Shown: piece by piece, positions 1 through 11,480 of the stretch
How positions within the stretch are numbered: position 1 is the stretch's first letter
How the letters are laid out: each line of letters opens with the position of its first letter
Source: Ceratothoa steindachneri
Taxonomy: Eukaryota; Arthropoda; Malacostraca; Isopoda; Cymothoidae
Reading direction: 5' to 3'
DNA length: 64,000 bases
Assembly: GCA_963969495.1 (NCBI GenBank)
Contig: OZ018328.1
Coordinates: 2,843,886-2,907,885 of the forward strand
Notes under the pieces: model-generated
Told to the model about the DNA's origin: nothing
The model's database searches: none
Seen by the model: the letters and a program-made list of their open reading frames with translations, nothing else
Made by a program: the position numbers and the translations under genes

Positions 1-303
1 CCTTAAAAACAAGAAATCACCAATGAGGAAGAGGGAAGGGGGAAGGTAAAGAAACACATTAAGAATTACAAGAAGCAGGTAGTAAGGTTAAACTAAGTCG
101 AAGGAAAGGGTAACAGATTCAAATAAATGGAGATAGCCTAACGTGTCTTATAATCTCCCTCGTTAGGCTATCTCCATTTCTTTAAATCTGTTACCCTCTC
201 CGTCGGCTTAGTTTGACCTTCCTACCTGCTTCTTGTAATCCTTAATGTGTTTCTTTACCTTTCCCCTTCCGTCTTCCTTATTGGTGATTTCTTGTTTTTG
301 AGG
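1..303. repeat. Fold-back inverted repeat (MITE-like palindrome)
   Basis: Bases 1-143 are the approximate reverse complement of 161-303, with a 17-base centre (144-160). Long blocks pair, for example the arms around GGAGATAGCCTAACG and AGAAATCACCAAT. Scattered mismatches put arm identity at roughly 85-90% by eye. The left arm begins at the window edge, so the element may extend further left. There is no coding capacity. It could be a fold-back MITE or two copies of a short element in inverted orientation. Confidence 0.85.
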
Positions 304-473
304 CGGTCTTTCATACTTTTCTTTCGTATATATACCTCCAATATAATATTATTTCTTGTAGTTATCCTTGATAAGGAACTTAATAAAGTTCGAAAGTACT
401 TGGAAACACCTTTTCATTTTTTCCTGCGGGACATTGCATTCATTTGCTACCCTCACGTGATACTTTGTGAGTT

Positions 474-581
<108 letters not shown>

Positions 582-794
582 AAGCTTCTCCGTTGTGAGA
601 TGAGGCTTTTTGCAACCGTTCCTAAAGTCTCCAATTCAGTGTGTGCGCTGAAGCTTTCACACCTGGTTCTTTGCCATCGTGAGCGCGCTTATCACGAGAC
701 CACTCAATCCTTTAGCTTGGATCTTACCTGAAGGCGATCTTAGTGTCCATTTAAAGCTCTTGGGCGTCCAGAACACTTCTTCACACTTCTTTCT
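582..794. other. Unassigned flank between microsatellite and LINE J1
   Basis: Mixed-composition sequence with no recognisable gene or repeat. Confidence 0.5.
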
Positions 795-3700
795 GATGGT
801 ATAATAATAATCACTCTATGTGAAAAAGATAGTAGAAGGTAAAAAAGTTGGTGAAGTGGGGGGGGGGGTGCCCTTGTTTTAGGGGCATCGTTAGCTTGCT
901 TCCATTTTTTATTTATTTTTCCTTTGTTTGGGTATTGTTATGTTCTTATGTTTTCGTTCTGTGCGTGTTCTTCTTGTTGTTCTTCATTGTATTTGTTCTT
1001 TGTTTGTCTGTGATATTTAAACTGTGTACTTGAGCTTTCAAGCCTTTGTAAGCTTGCAGTTATGTGTGTGTACTTCGTGTCAATGATCTTCGTTAGTTTT
1101 ATGATTCGATTTTTGTGTCACCATGTTGTGTGTTTCTGGTGTTTTGTGTTTTTAGGTGTATATTGGTATTATGTTTTCCTCCGAACAGACTTTGGTGCTC
1201 GGGAATCGCCGGTTACGACCGACTTCCCCGTGCAACCTGGCAGGGATGTTGATTCTGCGTCCAGTTCTTCGTAACTCTGGTAGGATATCATTGGCCATTG
1301 TGGACCAGACTTTCTTGGCCAATTTTTGGGTAGCGACATTTATCGGCTCCAGTTTCTGCCTGCGGTGCAGGTCCCTCTGCCGAAGTTGATCCCTTCTTCT
1401 GCATTTGTTCATAAAGAGGGACGCAGAGTTCTGTACTCGCTGGAGCCTTTTCATAGATGTTTTGCTGGCCGTTTGAGTCACTACTGCGGGGTAGATAAGC
1501 TTAGCCCGGATGAACGACAGGTATAATTTCCTGATGTTCGCCGAGCTGAGTTCTCTGAACCTGTATAGCTTAGAGATTTCTCTCCTCGCCATATTCCGCC
1601 TCACCGTGTAGTGCTTCGAGTATCCGCGGTCGGAGATTTTTAGGCCCAGAATGTTGCCTACGGCGGAGTAACCGTATCTCCTCCCATCAATCATGATGGG
1701 CCACGTCAACTCACGGCCCAGCGGGAGAATTGTGAATTTCTCCCTGTTTGTCCGGATTTTCCACTTTTTCTCGAAGTTGTTGATGTTCGAGATCTCCGCG
1801 ATGGTGTTGTTTGCCTGGCTCCTTGCTTTCCTTTCCCTACAGGGGACGATCTGAGTGATGTCATCTGCGTATTGCAGGTACATCGTGTCCCCGTGGATTG
1901 GAGTAGGGAGGTCGATGGTAAAGACCAGGTAAAGCAAGGGACTCAGGCAGCTCCCCTGGGGAACGCCCGCTTTAAGTTCGAATTCAGGACCCTTGTGATC
2001 TTCTATCATGATACGCGCCCTTCTGTCCATGATGAAGTCACAAAGAATCCTTTCCAGGACCGGGTTTAGCTGGAGACTTAGGATCTTATATTGCAGTCCA
2101 CTCAGCCAAACCTTGTCGAAGGCCTTCTGCACATCCCTCATAACGATGTCTACGTAGTGACCCTTTGCACCGCATTGCGCGATCTTTTCTGTTAGGAGCG
2201 CCAGGGCAGTTTCAGTGCCCCGTTTTGGTCTAAACCCATGTTGTGCCGGGTTGTGCGCTCCTAACTCGTCGAGTTGATTTTGTAGCCTATTGGCTATAAT
2301 CTTCTCGAAGATCTTGCCGGGTACTTCTAGGAGAGAGATTGGGCGGTAGTTGGCCACTTGGTCTGGGGGCTTGTTCCCTTTCGGGATAAAGATGATTTTT
2401 GCCATCTTATACCCGTCTGGGAAGTAGCCTGTATTCAGGGAGGCGTTCATGATGTTGACCATTCCCTGAATAATTTGCCTAGGGGCATTCACTAGGTTGT
2501 TTTTAGTGAGCCCAGACCATCCTGGCGCCCTCTGTTTGAAGGACTTGATGGTGTTAATCGTCTCTTCAACAGTGATTGGGCGTCCGTGGTCAACCATCTC
2601 TCTCTCTCTAGACACTTGCGGTTGTGGGTGGGTCCTATGTATCATCGTTCCGAGGTCGTCGAGCAGTTGGTCTTCGAAGTCCTGGTCGAAATCGTCGTTC
2701 TCCTCAGGTGAGATCGCAAAGACCTCTTTCCAGTGGTCCCTGAATTTTCTTTCTAGGGTATCCGGATCTTCTATGAATATGTCGCCATCTTTGATTTTAA
2801 TCCCAGGCCTGGGAGGCAATCCCCTAAGTCTTCGGATGCTATTCCAAAAACGTACAGGATTAGTCTCCCGGTCTAGTCTGCCAATGATATCATCCCAGAT
2901 GTCTTTCTGTTTCTCGAGGATTGTGTTTTTCATAGCCTCGCTCAGTTGTCTCATTCGGGCTTTCTTTTCCCGGGTCGGGCCTGTCCTACCGACTTCTTCA
3001 TAAATTTCCCTGTGTTCCCTAGCGATGTCCCTCATTTCAACCGTCCACCTAGGTTGCGGGAGCATTTTGTACGAGATCCTGGGGACGCATCTTTCGTCAG
3101 CTTGAATGAGGCGATTGGTGATGTTCTCAATCTCCTCATCAATTTCCTCCAGATTTGCGTCCTCCAGGTCAGCTGGGTGATAGGCGCTGAGCATCTCTCT
3201 GTACTGCTCCCAGTTAGCTTTCGCATAACTTTTCCTATGTGGGACGGGCCTGAGCATTGGCGCAAGCGAAATGTTGGTGATAATTGGGACGTGGTCGCTC
3301 GGGACTACTGGGCCAGGTTCGTTGGCGATGTTAAAGGGGAATTCCGGGCTCACTAACACAATGTCCGGTTTTGTCGCCGAACAGTCTGTTATATAAGTTG
3401 GGAAGTCAGGTCCTACTCTCTGGACTCTATTTCTGTCGAATAGTAGTTCCAGATTTCGTCCCCTTTGGTCAGCGCACCTGTAGCCAGATGCACGGCAGCG
3501 GGCGTTTAGGTCCCCGCCTAGCAGCGCTAGCCTTTTGTGCCCGAACAGGGTGAAGAAGTTGTTGATCGGTAGGTATTGTCGCCTGGGTGGCTGGTAGGCT
3601 GCCACCACAGTTAGGCCACCAACCAGGGTCGGGATTTCGACTGCCACGAATGATTCATCTAAGTCCGGCAATGTTCTGTACTTGATGTTTTTTCTGATAG

Positions 3701-4026
3701 CGATGGCTGCTCCATCGTATCGTTCTTGGGTGTGATTTTTCTGTATAACATTGTAATTGTGTATTTTTATGTTGTCTGTGGTTGTGTCTATACCATGCTC
3801 CGATATGAGGATGATGTCTGGGTCCACTGTACGGAAGATGTTGCCGTAAACAATGGATTTTCCCTTCCATCCATCCACATTCAGAGTAAGTATTTTCAAG
3901 GCGTTGTTAGTGTTTTCCAGTCTGAGATGTTATGTGTTTTAGTGTACTTCTTGTTGTTCTTATGTTTGGAATCTCCCGTTGCGTATGGAAACCTGTGCAG
4001 CGGAGCTTCCTCGGACTCTTCTTTCT
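795..4026 (-). mobile_element. LINE-J copy J1, Jockey-like non-LTR retrotransposon, 5'-truncated
   Basis: Minus-strand element made of an intact ORF2 and a 3'UTR, with no ORF1. Compared with J2, homology stops just upstream of ORF2 (about 4,026), which suits 5' truncation during target-primed reverse transcription. The 3'UTR shares two landmarks with J2, J3 and J5. One is a GGCTTGAA-type motif. The other, 130-170 bases further on, is a terminal hairpin (GATGCCC...AGGGCA in element sense; plus-strand 869-890), followed in J1 and J2 by a C-run. Homology to J2 continues to about 795, where J1 has a short ATT microsatellite (ATTATTATT in element sense). The exact ends are approximate and no target-site duplication was confirmed. 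Confidence 0.85.
1152..3920 (-). CDS. LINE-J ORF2: apurinic-like endonuclease plus reverse transcriptase (copy J1)
   Basis: One open frame of about 920 codons encodes the replication enzyme of a Jockey-like LINE. An endonuclease/exonuclease/phosphatase domain fills about residues 1-210: LTLNVDGW start, LGGDLNAR with Asp/Asn near 130-132, and SDH near 201-203. The reverse transcriptase spans about 460-800: NYRPISLL, QHGFRPKRGTETAL, AFDKVW, AGVPQGSCLSP, and catalytic YADD at 677-680. A basic C-terminal region follows. No internal stop is present. I place the N-terminus at the CTG codon at 3,918-3,920, because J2 has ATG at the equivalent position and the following residues match (ENT.N..LKILTLN). 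A TAA lies four codons upstream. Without initiation near there, the first in-frame ATG falls after the endonuclease. Clade assignment to Jockey is by motif resemblance only. Confidence 0.9.
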   Translation of the reverse strand: MENTNNALKILTLNVDGWKGKSIVYGNIFRTVDPDIILISEHGIDTTTDNIKIHNYNVIQKNHTQERYDGAAIAIRKNIKYRTLPDLDESFVAVEIPTLVGGLTVVAAYQPPRRQYLPINNFFTLFGHKRLALLGGDLNARCRASGYRCADQRGRNLELLFDRNRVQRVGPDFPTYITDCSATKPDIVLVSPEFPFNIANEPGPVVPSDHVPIITNISLAPMLRPVPHRKSYAKANWEQYREMLSAYHPADLEDANLEEIDEEIENITNRLIQADERCVPRISYKMLPQPRWTVEMRDIAREHREIYEEVGRTGPTREKKARMRQLSEAMKNTILEKQKDIWDDIIGRLDRETNPVRFWNSIRRLRGLPPRPGIKIKDGDIFIEDPDTLERKFRDHWKEVFAISPEENDDFDQDFEDQLLDDLGTMIHRTHPQPQVSREREMVDHGRPITVEETINTIKSFKQRAPGWSGLTKNNLVNAPRQIIQGMVNIMNASLNTGYFPDGYKMAKIIFIPKGNKPPDQVANYRPISLLEVPGKIFEKIIANRLQNQLDELGAHNPAQHGFRPKRGTETALALLTEKIAQCGAKGHYVDIVMRDVQKAFDKVWLSGLQYKILSLQLNPVLERILCDFIMDRRARIMIEDHKGPEFELKAGVPQGSCLSPLLYLVFTIDLPTPIHGDTMYLQYADDITQIVPCRERKARSQANNTIAEISNINNFEKKWKIRTNREKFTILPLGRELTWPIMIDGRRYGYSAVGNILGLKISDRGYSKHYTVRRNMARREISKLYRFRELSSANIRKLYLSFIRAKLIYPAVVTQTASKTSMKRLQRVQNSASLFMNKCRRRDQLRQRDLHRRQKLEPINVATQKLAKKVWSTMANDILPELRRTGRRINIPARLHGEVGRNRRFPSTKVCSEENIIPIYT

Positions 4027-4139
4027 GACAAAAAAATTACACCTATATAAATAGTTATTTCATCTACTCATAACACTACAAAATTCAACCAATCAGGATT
4101 GATATACATTTAATAGTGATTCTTACGTTCATTTTTGGA
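4027..4139. other. Short AT-rich spacer between J1 and J2
   Basis: Nothing recognisable. J1 ends by 5' truncation on the left and the J2 3' tail begins on the right. Confidence 0.5.
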
Positions 4140-4670
4140 ATGTTGATGGTATATTCACTCTTAGAAAAATTGGGATAATAGTAGATAAAAGTGGGTGAAA
4201 ATTTTAAAGTGTGTGTGTGGGGGGGGGGGTGGATTGCCCTAGCAGGAGGGCATCGCAGTCTTTTTATTTTTGGCATTTTTCTTTACTTAATTGTTGTATG
4301 TAGTGTCTACTATGTATTGGTTTATTTACGTGTAGCTGGCGTGTTCTTCTTATTATTCGTGTTTCAATTGTTATTTTACTTATTTTTAGTTAAATCTTTG
4401 AGCATTCAAGCCTTTTAAAGCTTTTGGCTCGGCAATTTACCTGTGTTGTTATCATGTTTGTTGTTATAGTTACTCTGTATTTGTTTCGTTTAGACTGTGT
4501 TGTTTCTTTGGTATCTGTTATGTGTAAATTGATGTAATGTTTTCTTGTGTACAGTGTTTGGTACTTGGGAATCGGTTACGACGTGTGTCTTTCCCACGCA
4601 ATCGTGCAGGAATGCTTAGTCTGCCACCTGTTCTCTGTAATTCCGGAATGACATCATTTGTAAGAGTTAA

Positions 4671-7278
4671 CTAGACCCTTCTTCCTAATTTCTGGGTGAA
4701 GATGTTGATGGGGTCCAGTTTCTTCCTTGTGTGGAGTTCCCTCTGACGGCTTTGGTCCCGCCTTCTGACCCTTTTGATCAGTAGGGATGCAGAGTTCTGA
4801 ATTCGCTGCATTTTTCTCATTGAGGTTTTGTTTGCCACCTGAGTCACTACTGCGGGATAGACGAGCTTAACCCGGACGTACATCAGGTATATCTTCCTAA
4901 TGTTGGCCGAGCTAAGGTCTCTAAACCTGTATAGCTTGGAGATTTCTCTCTTTGCCAGGTTCCGCCTTTCCGTGTGGTGTCTCGCGTATCCGTGGTCGGA
5001 GAACTTTAGGCCCAGGACAGTGCCTTCGGCGGAGTAGCCGTATCTCCTCCCCTCGATGATTATGGGGTCCGTCAACGTGCGGCTTAGTGGGACGATCTTG
5101 AATTTGCCCCTATTTGTTCTAATCTTCCAGCGTCTCTCGTACTGGTTGATGTTGTCGATTTCCGCTATGGTTCGCACTGCCTGAACCCTTGCCTTCTTCA
5201 CCGGGCACGGGACGATCTGGGTGATGTCATCTGCGAATTGCAGATACATCGTGTCCCTATGCACCGGTGTTGGGAGGTCGATGATAATGACCAAGTAAAA
5301 CAGAGGGCTAAGGCAACTTCCCTGTGGAACACCCGCCTTCAGTTCGAATTCAGGTCCTCTGTGTCCTTCTATCATGAGACATGCCCTTCTGTCCATGACA
5401 AAGTCACAAAGGATCCTTTCCAGGACTGGGTCTAGCTGGAGGTTAATGATCTTGTACTGTAGTCCTTCCAGCCAGACTTTATCAAAGGCCTTCTGCACGT
5501 CCCTCAACACAATGTCTACATAGAACCTATTCGCACGGTAATAGGCTATTTTTTCTGTCAGGGCTGTATCAGTGCCCCTTTTTTGGCGGAAACAATGTTG
5601 TTGGGGGTTGTGTGCTCCTAACTCGCTCAGCTGAGCTTGTATCCTATTTTCTATGATCTTTTCGAAGATCTTGCCAAGCATCTCCAGAAGAGAGATCGGG
5701 CGATAGTTTGCCACCTGGTCCGGGGGCTTATTTCCTTTCGAGATGAAGATGATTTTAGCAATCTTGTACCCGTCCGGATAGTAGCCTACATTCAGGGCGG
5801 AATTCATGGTGTTAACCAGTCCCTGAATGATAGGCCTCGGGGCATTCACGAGGTTGCTTTTCGTGATCCCAGACCAGCCTGGTGCCCTTTGCTTGAAGGA
5901 CCTTATGGTCTCCATGGTCTCTTCAAAGGTTATTGGGCATCCGTGGCCAACCATCTATCTATCCTGAGATACTTGCGGGTGGGGGTGGGTCCTATGAATC
6001 ATTGTGCTAAGTTCCTCTAGCAGTTGGTCTTCGAAGTCCTAGTCGAAGTCGTCGTTTTCCTCAGGGGTAATAGCGAAAATCTTTTACAGTGTGTCCTGAA
6101 TCTTCTTTCGAGAGACTCTGGATCTTCAATGGTTTCCTCTCCATCTTTTATTTTTATTCTGGCTTTGGTGGGCAGTCCCCTAAGTCTTCGGACTATATTC
6201 CAAAAACTTACTGGACTGACCTCCCTGTCCAGCCTACCTATGATGTCATTCCAGATTTCCTTTTGTTTTTCTGTGATTATGTATTTTAGTTCCTCGCTCA
6301 GTTGTCTAATTCTGGCTTTCCTTTCCCTATTTGGGCCTGTCCTGCCTATCTCTTCGAGGATTTTCCTATGTTCCCGAGCATTATCTCTCATCTCGTCCGT
6401 CCATCTAGGTTGTGGGAGCATTTTATAGGAGATCCTGGGGACGCATCTCTCGTCGGCTTGTACGAGGAGATTGGTGATAGTGTTTATCTCCTCGTCCACC
6501 TCTTCGAGATTGGCGTCTCCCAGGTCGGCTGGTTGGTATTCGCCGAGTATCTCTCTATATAACTCCCAGTTAGCTTTCGCATAACACTTCCTAAGTGGGA
6601 CTGGCATGGGAATCGGTGCCAGCGAGATAGTTGTTAGGATAGGCATATGGTCGCTGGGTACCACAGGACCGGGGTCGCTGCTGATGTTAAAGGGGAAGTT
6701 TCGGCTTCCAAATACTATGTCCGGTTTTGTCGTTGAACATCGCGTTAGGTAAGTCAGGAAGTCTGGTCCTACTCTCTGGAGTCTATTTCTTTCGATGAGC
6801 AGTTCCAGGTTCCTTCCCCTCTGGTTGGTGCGACCGTAACCTGAAGCTGCGCAACAGGCGTTTAGGTCTCCACCCAGCAATGCCATTTTTCCTCGCCCAA
6901 AGATGTTTAATAGGTTAGGAACGGGCAGGTATTCTCGGCGTGGCGGTTGGTAGGCCGCTGCCACGGTTAAGGCTCCTACTAGGGTTGGGACTTCAACAGC
7001 CACAAAGGACTCCTCTGAGTCTGGAAGTGTTTTATATTTTATGTTTTTACGGATCGCGATGGCAGCGCCATCGTATCTTTCCTGTGTGTGTTTTTTTTTG
7101 TGATCACAGTGGGATTTGGTATTTTTATTGTGTTTGTTTCTGTGTTTACACCATGTTCAGATATGAGGATCAGGTTGGGATCCACCATGCGGAATATGTT
7201 TCCGTATTGGATGGATTTTCCTTCCCAACAGTTGGTGTTGAGTGTGAGTATTTTTAATTTGTTGCTGGTGTTTTCCAT
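4671..7278 (-). pseudogene. LINE-J ORF2 (copy J2), broken by frameshifts and a stop
   Basis: Homologous end to end with the J1 ORF2. Three blocks in different frames carry it. Block 7,278-7,039 holds the endonuclease start, beginning at a true ATG (MENTSNK...). Block 7,003-6,017 holds the rest of the endonuclease (LGGDLNA; SDH) and the linker. Block 5,954-4,671 holds the RT (NYRPISLL, AFDKVW, GVPQGSCLSP, FADD). Frameshifts lie near 7,030 and 6,010, with a stop near 5,955. In the thumb-side block QHCF replaces the QHGF seen in J1. The C-terminus is cut about 40 residues early relative to J1. Not functional as read. Confidence 0.88.
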
Positions 7279-7331
7279 GTTGCTGTTCGTTTAGTGTTTT
7301 TGTTCTATATGTGTGTGAGTGTGTTCCCCGC

Positions 7332-8926
7332 TTACTTTCTGACTCTTCTCTTTTTCCCATTTCGAATTTTGGTAAACTCTGCTTCACTTATGGTGAGGCA
7401 AGAATCTGTATGGATTTTAATTTTCGTTGCCGTGAGTGACTCGTCTACTGTTGCTTCCTGCAACTGCGCGTCATAGCTCCATTTCAATTGCCCTGTTTTT
7501 ACCCCTTTGACTATCTCCCTGATGGTGGGGTCTACCGGAAATGGGGTTTGCTCGGTTTTGTAGAAGAGCATATTAAGCTCTTCTCCGTCTAAGCTCTTTG
7601 GCAATTGGGGAGCCTTTCCCCTACTAACGCTTCTCGCTCTCTTGGTATTTTGGGGGGTTGGGCCTGTTCCTCTTCCTCATCTTCCGAGGACGATGCGGAG
7701 CTCGTGAGGTTTCCCTCCGCTCGTTTCAATCTCCTTTTAGCCTTTTTCGCCTTCATGACCCTCTTCCTTTGGGCTTCAATTCTTGGGTCTCTATTTTTCG
7801 TTCTTTGGGGGGGGGGGGCTTGAGTTCTCTCTGCTGTTTCTGTTGTTACTGCTCTGTCTTCTGTTGGTGGGAAGGGAGTCGCTGGGGCTTCTTCTTCGGG
7901 TTCATATTGCAGTTGTAGGACATCCCCCGATGGAGGGTTGTCCGGGAGCCACATTTCTCCTAGACCATTCTTTTTTAGCATGGCGTTCAGTTCGGTCAAG
8001 AAGCATTCCGAGTTTGTTAGATTCCTTACGTGTGCATACATTATGCACGTGAGGATTTTAGTCGAAATTTCATTTCCAACCTTCAGGTAAGTTTTTTGCG
8101 GCTGGGACACTTTCGACTGGTCTTGCAGGGGGGTTTCTGGCTGCTTGAGCGTAGGAAGTGTTGGCTCTCCTTACACCCTCTACCTTTCTTTCTTTCATTT
8201 TCGTTTTTACCATTTCCTTCTTTTTAGGGCATGACAGGGCCATAGCTCTGTGTTTTAGGCCACAGTTAGGGCATCTTTCCTCAGTTGCCGCGCATTCTCG
8301 CCAGCCGTGGCCTTTGGTACTTCATTTAGAGCAGGTAATCTCCTGCTCCTTATAGTCATTTGTGGCGTGCGCTTCGAGCTTAAAGCATCTGAAGCAGATT
8401 TGAATAGGGGTGTATTCTTTCTTCTCAATCTTCTCTCCGCTTATCTTTGCGTTGAATAGCAACAGACCACTTTCCTTCTCCCGTGCTGCCATGGATGTGT
8501 CACTGAAGACGACTTTGAACACATGGCTGTATTCAGTGTTATCACGTCGGTTCTTAAACTTGACCACCTCTGATATCCTTGCCCACTGCTGGTTCCTCAT
8601 GATTTCCTCTTTGATCTCTTCTTTGGAATTTTGGCCTATCCAAGGGTCCAACTTCCTGCAGACCACACTTCTGTGTGCTTCCACCTGGGGAGGGGTAGTG
8701 GTTGGAGGTTTATTTCCCTCAGGATATCCACCGCATCTTCTTTCGTCAGTTTCTCAATGTCTTGCCCCTTTTCACAAATAGCGACATAGCCTGACGGTCC
8801 ATCGAGCAGGCGGAGCACAGCGACGTTCAATTTTCCGGAGAAGAATTCGTATACCGTCCCCTTATCCGGTTTCTCTGAGCCAGTCACTGTTCTCAGCGGT
8901 ACTCTTAGGGCGTTGGAGTCCACCAT
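7332..8926 (-). pseudogene. LINE-J ORF1 (gag-like RNA-binding protein, copy J2), frameshifted
   Basis: Begins at ATG 8,926 (MVDSNAL...) and runs through at least three frames: 8,926-8,636, 8,684-8,322, 8,110-7,589 and 7,604-7,332. It holds an N-terminal region shared with J3 (PLRT motif), a central region, and a zinc knuckle with unusual CX2CX5H spacing near 8,350-8,380 in which the last Cys is Tyr. A Glu/Ser-rich acidic stretch next to basic Lys/Arg clusters lies near 7,640-7,760. The role would be RNA/cDNA chaperoning, as in other LINE ORF1 proteins. A G-run near 7,805-7,815 and the junction near 8,690 are frameshift sites. ORF2 starts 53 bases downstream. Confidence 0.8.
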
Positions 8927-8990
8927 TTCTGGGGTGCAGCCCCTTGAAGAGGGGGTGCACTAACTCTCTTTGTTGATCTTTTGTCCTTGA

Positions 8991-10184
8991 TGTGTCTTCT
9001 GCCTACCAGTGTTCTTCGGTGATTACTGAATTTTACGTAAAATTAATTATTTTTTGCCTTGGGGAGATGAGAGCCCCTCCTTGTCTCCCCACCACCTCGA
9101 TTAAAGAGGGATTTGCCTTTTAGGATGAGTGATGAGATGGATGAGATGAGTCCGAGTGGGATCCTCTGCCGATTTTGAGGTATGACTGCCAGTAAGTTTC
9201 TACAAGAATTCCGAGCAAGCATTTTTGGAATAATAGCATTAGCGTTGACAAATTGACCAATCAGCTTTTAGACATAAGCACTGTAATAATGGTCCAATCA
9301 GCGCCATGATAGATTTAAAAGGTTACTATCGCTCAAACCGTTTGCACATAAACACGGCTGAAATCCATTTTCCGGCTGGGTGAATATTCGACTGCGTAGC
9401 ATTGCCTTACTACCTTCTGAAGAGCAATTTTAAATACTCGTGCTTATTTTACGGACTTTTGAGCCTCGCCAACTAAGATCACGACTGTCCTGGGAGTCAT
9501 CAGGATTCCAGTCGATACTGCAAAGATTTAAGATATCTTTTCGCTGCGAGTGACGAAATAAAATGAGGGCTTAAGCACTTCATTGCTCCCCTCCACCGCC
9601 CTGCGTGGGAACCTGCTCGGATGACTGCGCTTCATTAATTTCGTCTTAACTATGTCGGCCACTTGGACTAGCATAATTAAGGGCTTGCGTGGAAACTGCT
9701 TTGAGGACTAGCCCACAGCCGAAGCACAAGTCAGAAATTTTCTCGAATCTGGGGCAAAACTGCGAGTCCCGGGCGGGAGAGAGATCCTCATCGCCCGGGG
9801 GACCCGGCCAGAATCATAGAGGGAAGTACTCCCGTCTCTATGTAGTTGGATGCAGTTTGGGCGTACGTACCCGTGAGGGAGTGGCAAAAACTTAGAGGTC
9901 GTTGATTTGGCTGCTATGCATCAAGTCCACCAAGCTCAACCCTCTGAGGTCCCCACTCGGGACTCACCCCCATCCATCATCACCCATCATCCCGGCACCA
10001 TCCGAGCGGGGGACCAACAGGAAATTGGACGGGAGCGTTTTTCTCATTTGACGCTCCAAACACTCTCGGCTCTGCCTCCCTTACACCTTCTGACATCACT
10101 TTTCTTACCCAAAACATAATAATTACACATTTCTTACAGAGAGGAACAAAAATACAAGAAAGAAGAGAGAAGACGCCCGCGACG
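8991..10184. other. Divergent 5' flanks of J2 (minus) and J3 (plus)
   Basis: No gene is seen. The stretch must contain the 5'UTR/internal promoter of both head-to-head elements. I cannot align the two sides to each other, so where each element starts is unknown. The segment 9,690-10,180 is richer in G+C than 9,180-9,560 and may be the J3 5'UTR. Confidence 0.4.
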
Positions 10185-11468
10185 ATGGATGCCCTCCCTA
10201 AGAGGTTCCCCCTAAGGACCATAGCAGGAAAGAAGGCACTGGAAAAGAAGACGGTGCGCCAATCCCTATTGGCAAACCTGAGGATCGCGCTGATAAAGCT
10301 GATTGAGATCCCAAAATGGATTCATCGCGATATGCGGGGAAAATAAGGATGTAGACCGGCTCCTATCCGAAGAAGGAGCCGAAGTCCTAAAGACTCTCAA
10401 CATGAAAGCTAAAACTTCACCAGCAATCTCGGCCAATTGCAGCATCATCTGCCGAAAGGTAGAAAGCTGGGTAGGGAAAAATTCCCCCGCCGAGATCCAA
10501 ACCGAAATTGAGACTAATCACACATGGGCTAAGGTCAGGGATGTGATCAAATTCCGTGACCATACCCATGTCTTCAAGGTGATGTTTCAAACAACCGAAA
10601 TGGCCCACAAGGCGGCAACGGCGGGACTCCCCATTTTTAACATGAGGATCCCAGGATGCAATATTGAACACGAAAAGTATCATAGCATCCATATGTGCTT
10701 CGTATGCTATAAGCTCGAAACACACACCACCGCCAACTGCCCACAAAAAGGACAGACATGGTGCAGTGAATGCGCCACTGAGGGTCACAGATATGACTCG
10801 TGTACAGCACAGATAAAAAGTGCATGAATTGTAAGGGCCTCATCGAACGATGGCCCTTAACTGCCCCCCCCCCCCCAAAAAAAAAAGAAATCATCAAGAA
10901 AATGGAAGAAGAGGAGAGAAAGAAAAAATGGACCATCTACGCGAGCACTGTGAAGAAAAGTGAAGGGATGGCCTCAGCATCGGAAACCCCCTCACAGATG
11001 GTGTTCACAAATGACCTAAGTGCCAAAATATTAATTTGCATTACACATGCAAACGTGGCAAATGTGGTAAAACCTGAATGCTACAACCAGATTCTAAACG
11101 CACTTTTAAAAGCGAACAACCTACCGTCTATTGTCGTGCCCGCTAGCCCCGAATGCTCCGAGGCATTCAAGGATAGCGTTATATAAAACAACAACAACCA
11201 ATAGAAAGCCACTGGACTAAAGGAAGTAATTGGATTTCCCTCATCAGAGGAATCTGAGGAGGAAGACGATGAAGAAGACGAGGATAAAGAACAAAAAGAA
11301 GAGGAAAACACATCTTCGGATAGTGACGAGGGCCCATGCACTCGCAATAGAGTGACGAAGAGCAAGTCAAACACTCCTAGTCCTCCCCCGAAGAGTGAAA
11401 AGCCTGGGCACACCAAATCTCCCCCACAGGCCAAAAAGAAACAGAAGAGCAAGAAGAAACACAGATAA
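10185..11468 (+). pseudogene. LINE-J ORF1 (copy J3), frameshifted
   Basis: Starts at ATG 10,185 and shifts frame near 10,300. It continues 10,303-10,827 with two zinc knuckles (CX2CX5HX4C then CX2CX4HX4C, near residues 137-170 of that block). It shifts again at the C13/A10 homopolymer (10,863-10,886), reads to 11,186, and resumes in another frame to the stop at 11,466-11,468. The last part is a strongly acidic Glu/Asp run followed by a Lys/Ser/Pro basic tail, matching the J2 layout. An RNA-binding ORF1 role is inferred from the knuckles and position. The homopolymer shift could be a sequencing error. Confidence 0.78.
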
Positions 11469-11480
11469 ATACATCTTACA

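Larger units (their letters stand above)
4140..8990 (-). mobile_element. LINE-J copy J2 with both ORFs, decayed
   Basis: Longest LINE-J copy in the window, reading leftwards: 5'UTR (at least to about 8,990), ORF1 (8,926-7,332), a 53-base gap, ORF2 (7,278-4,671) and a 3'UTR ending near 4,140. The 3'UTR carries the family hairpin at plus-strand 4,235-4,254, flanked by a G-run. Frameshifts and stops in both ORFs make it inactive as sequenced. The 5' limit is not determined; J2 faces J3 head to head across 8,940-10,184. Confidence 0.85.
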
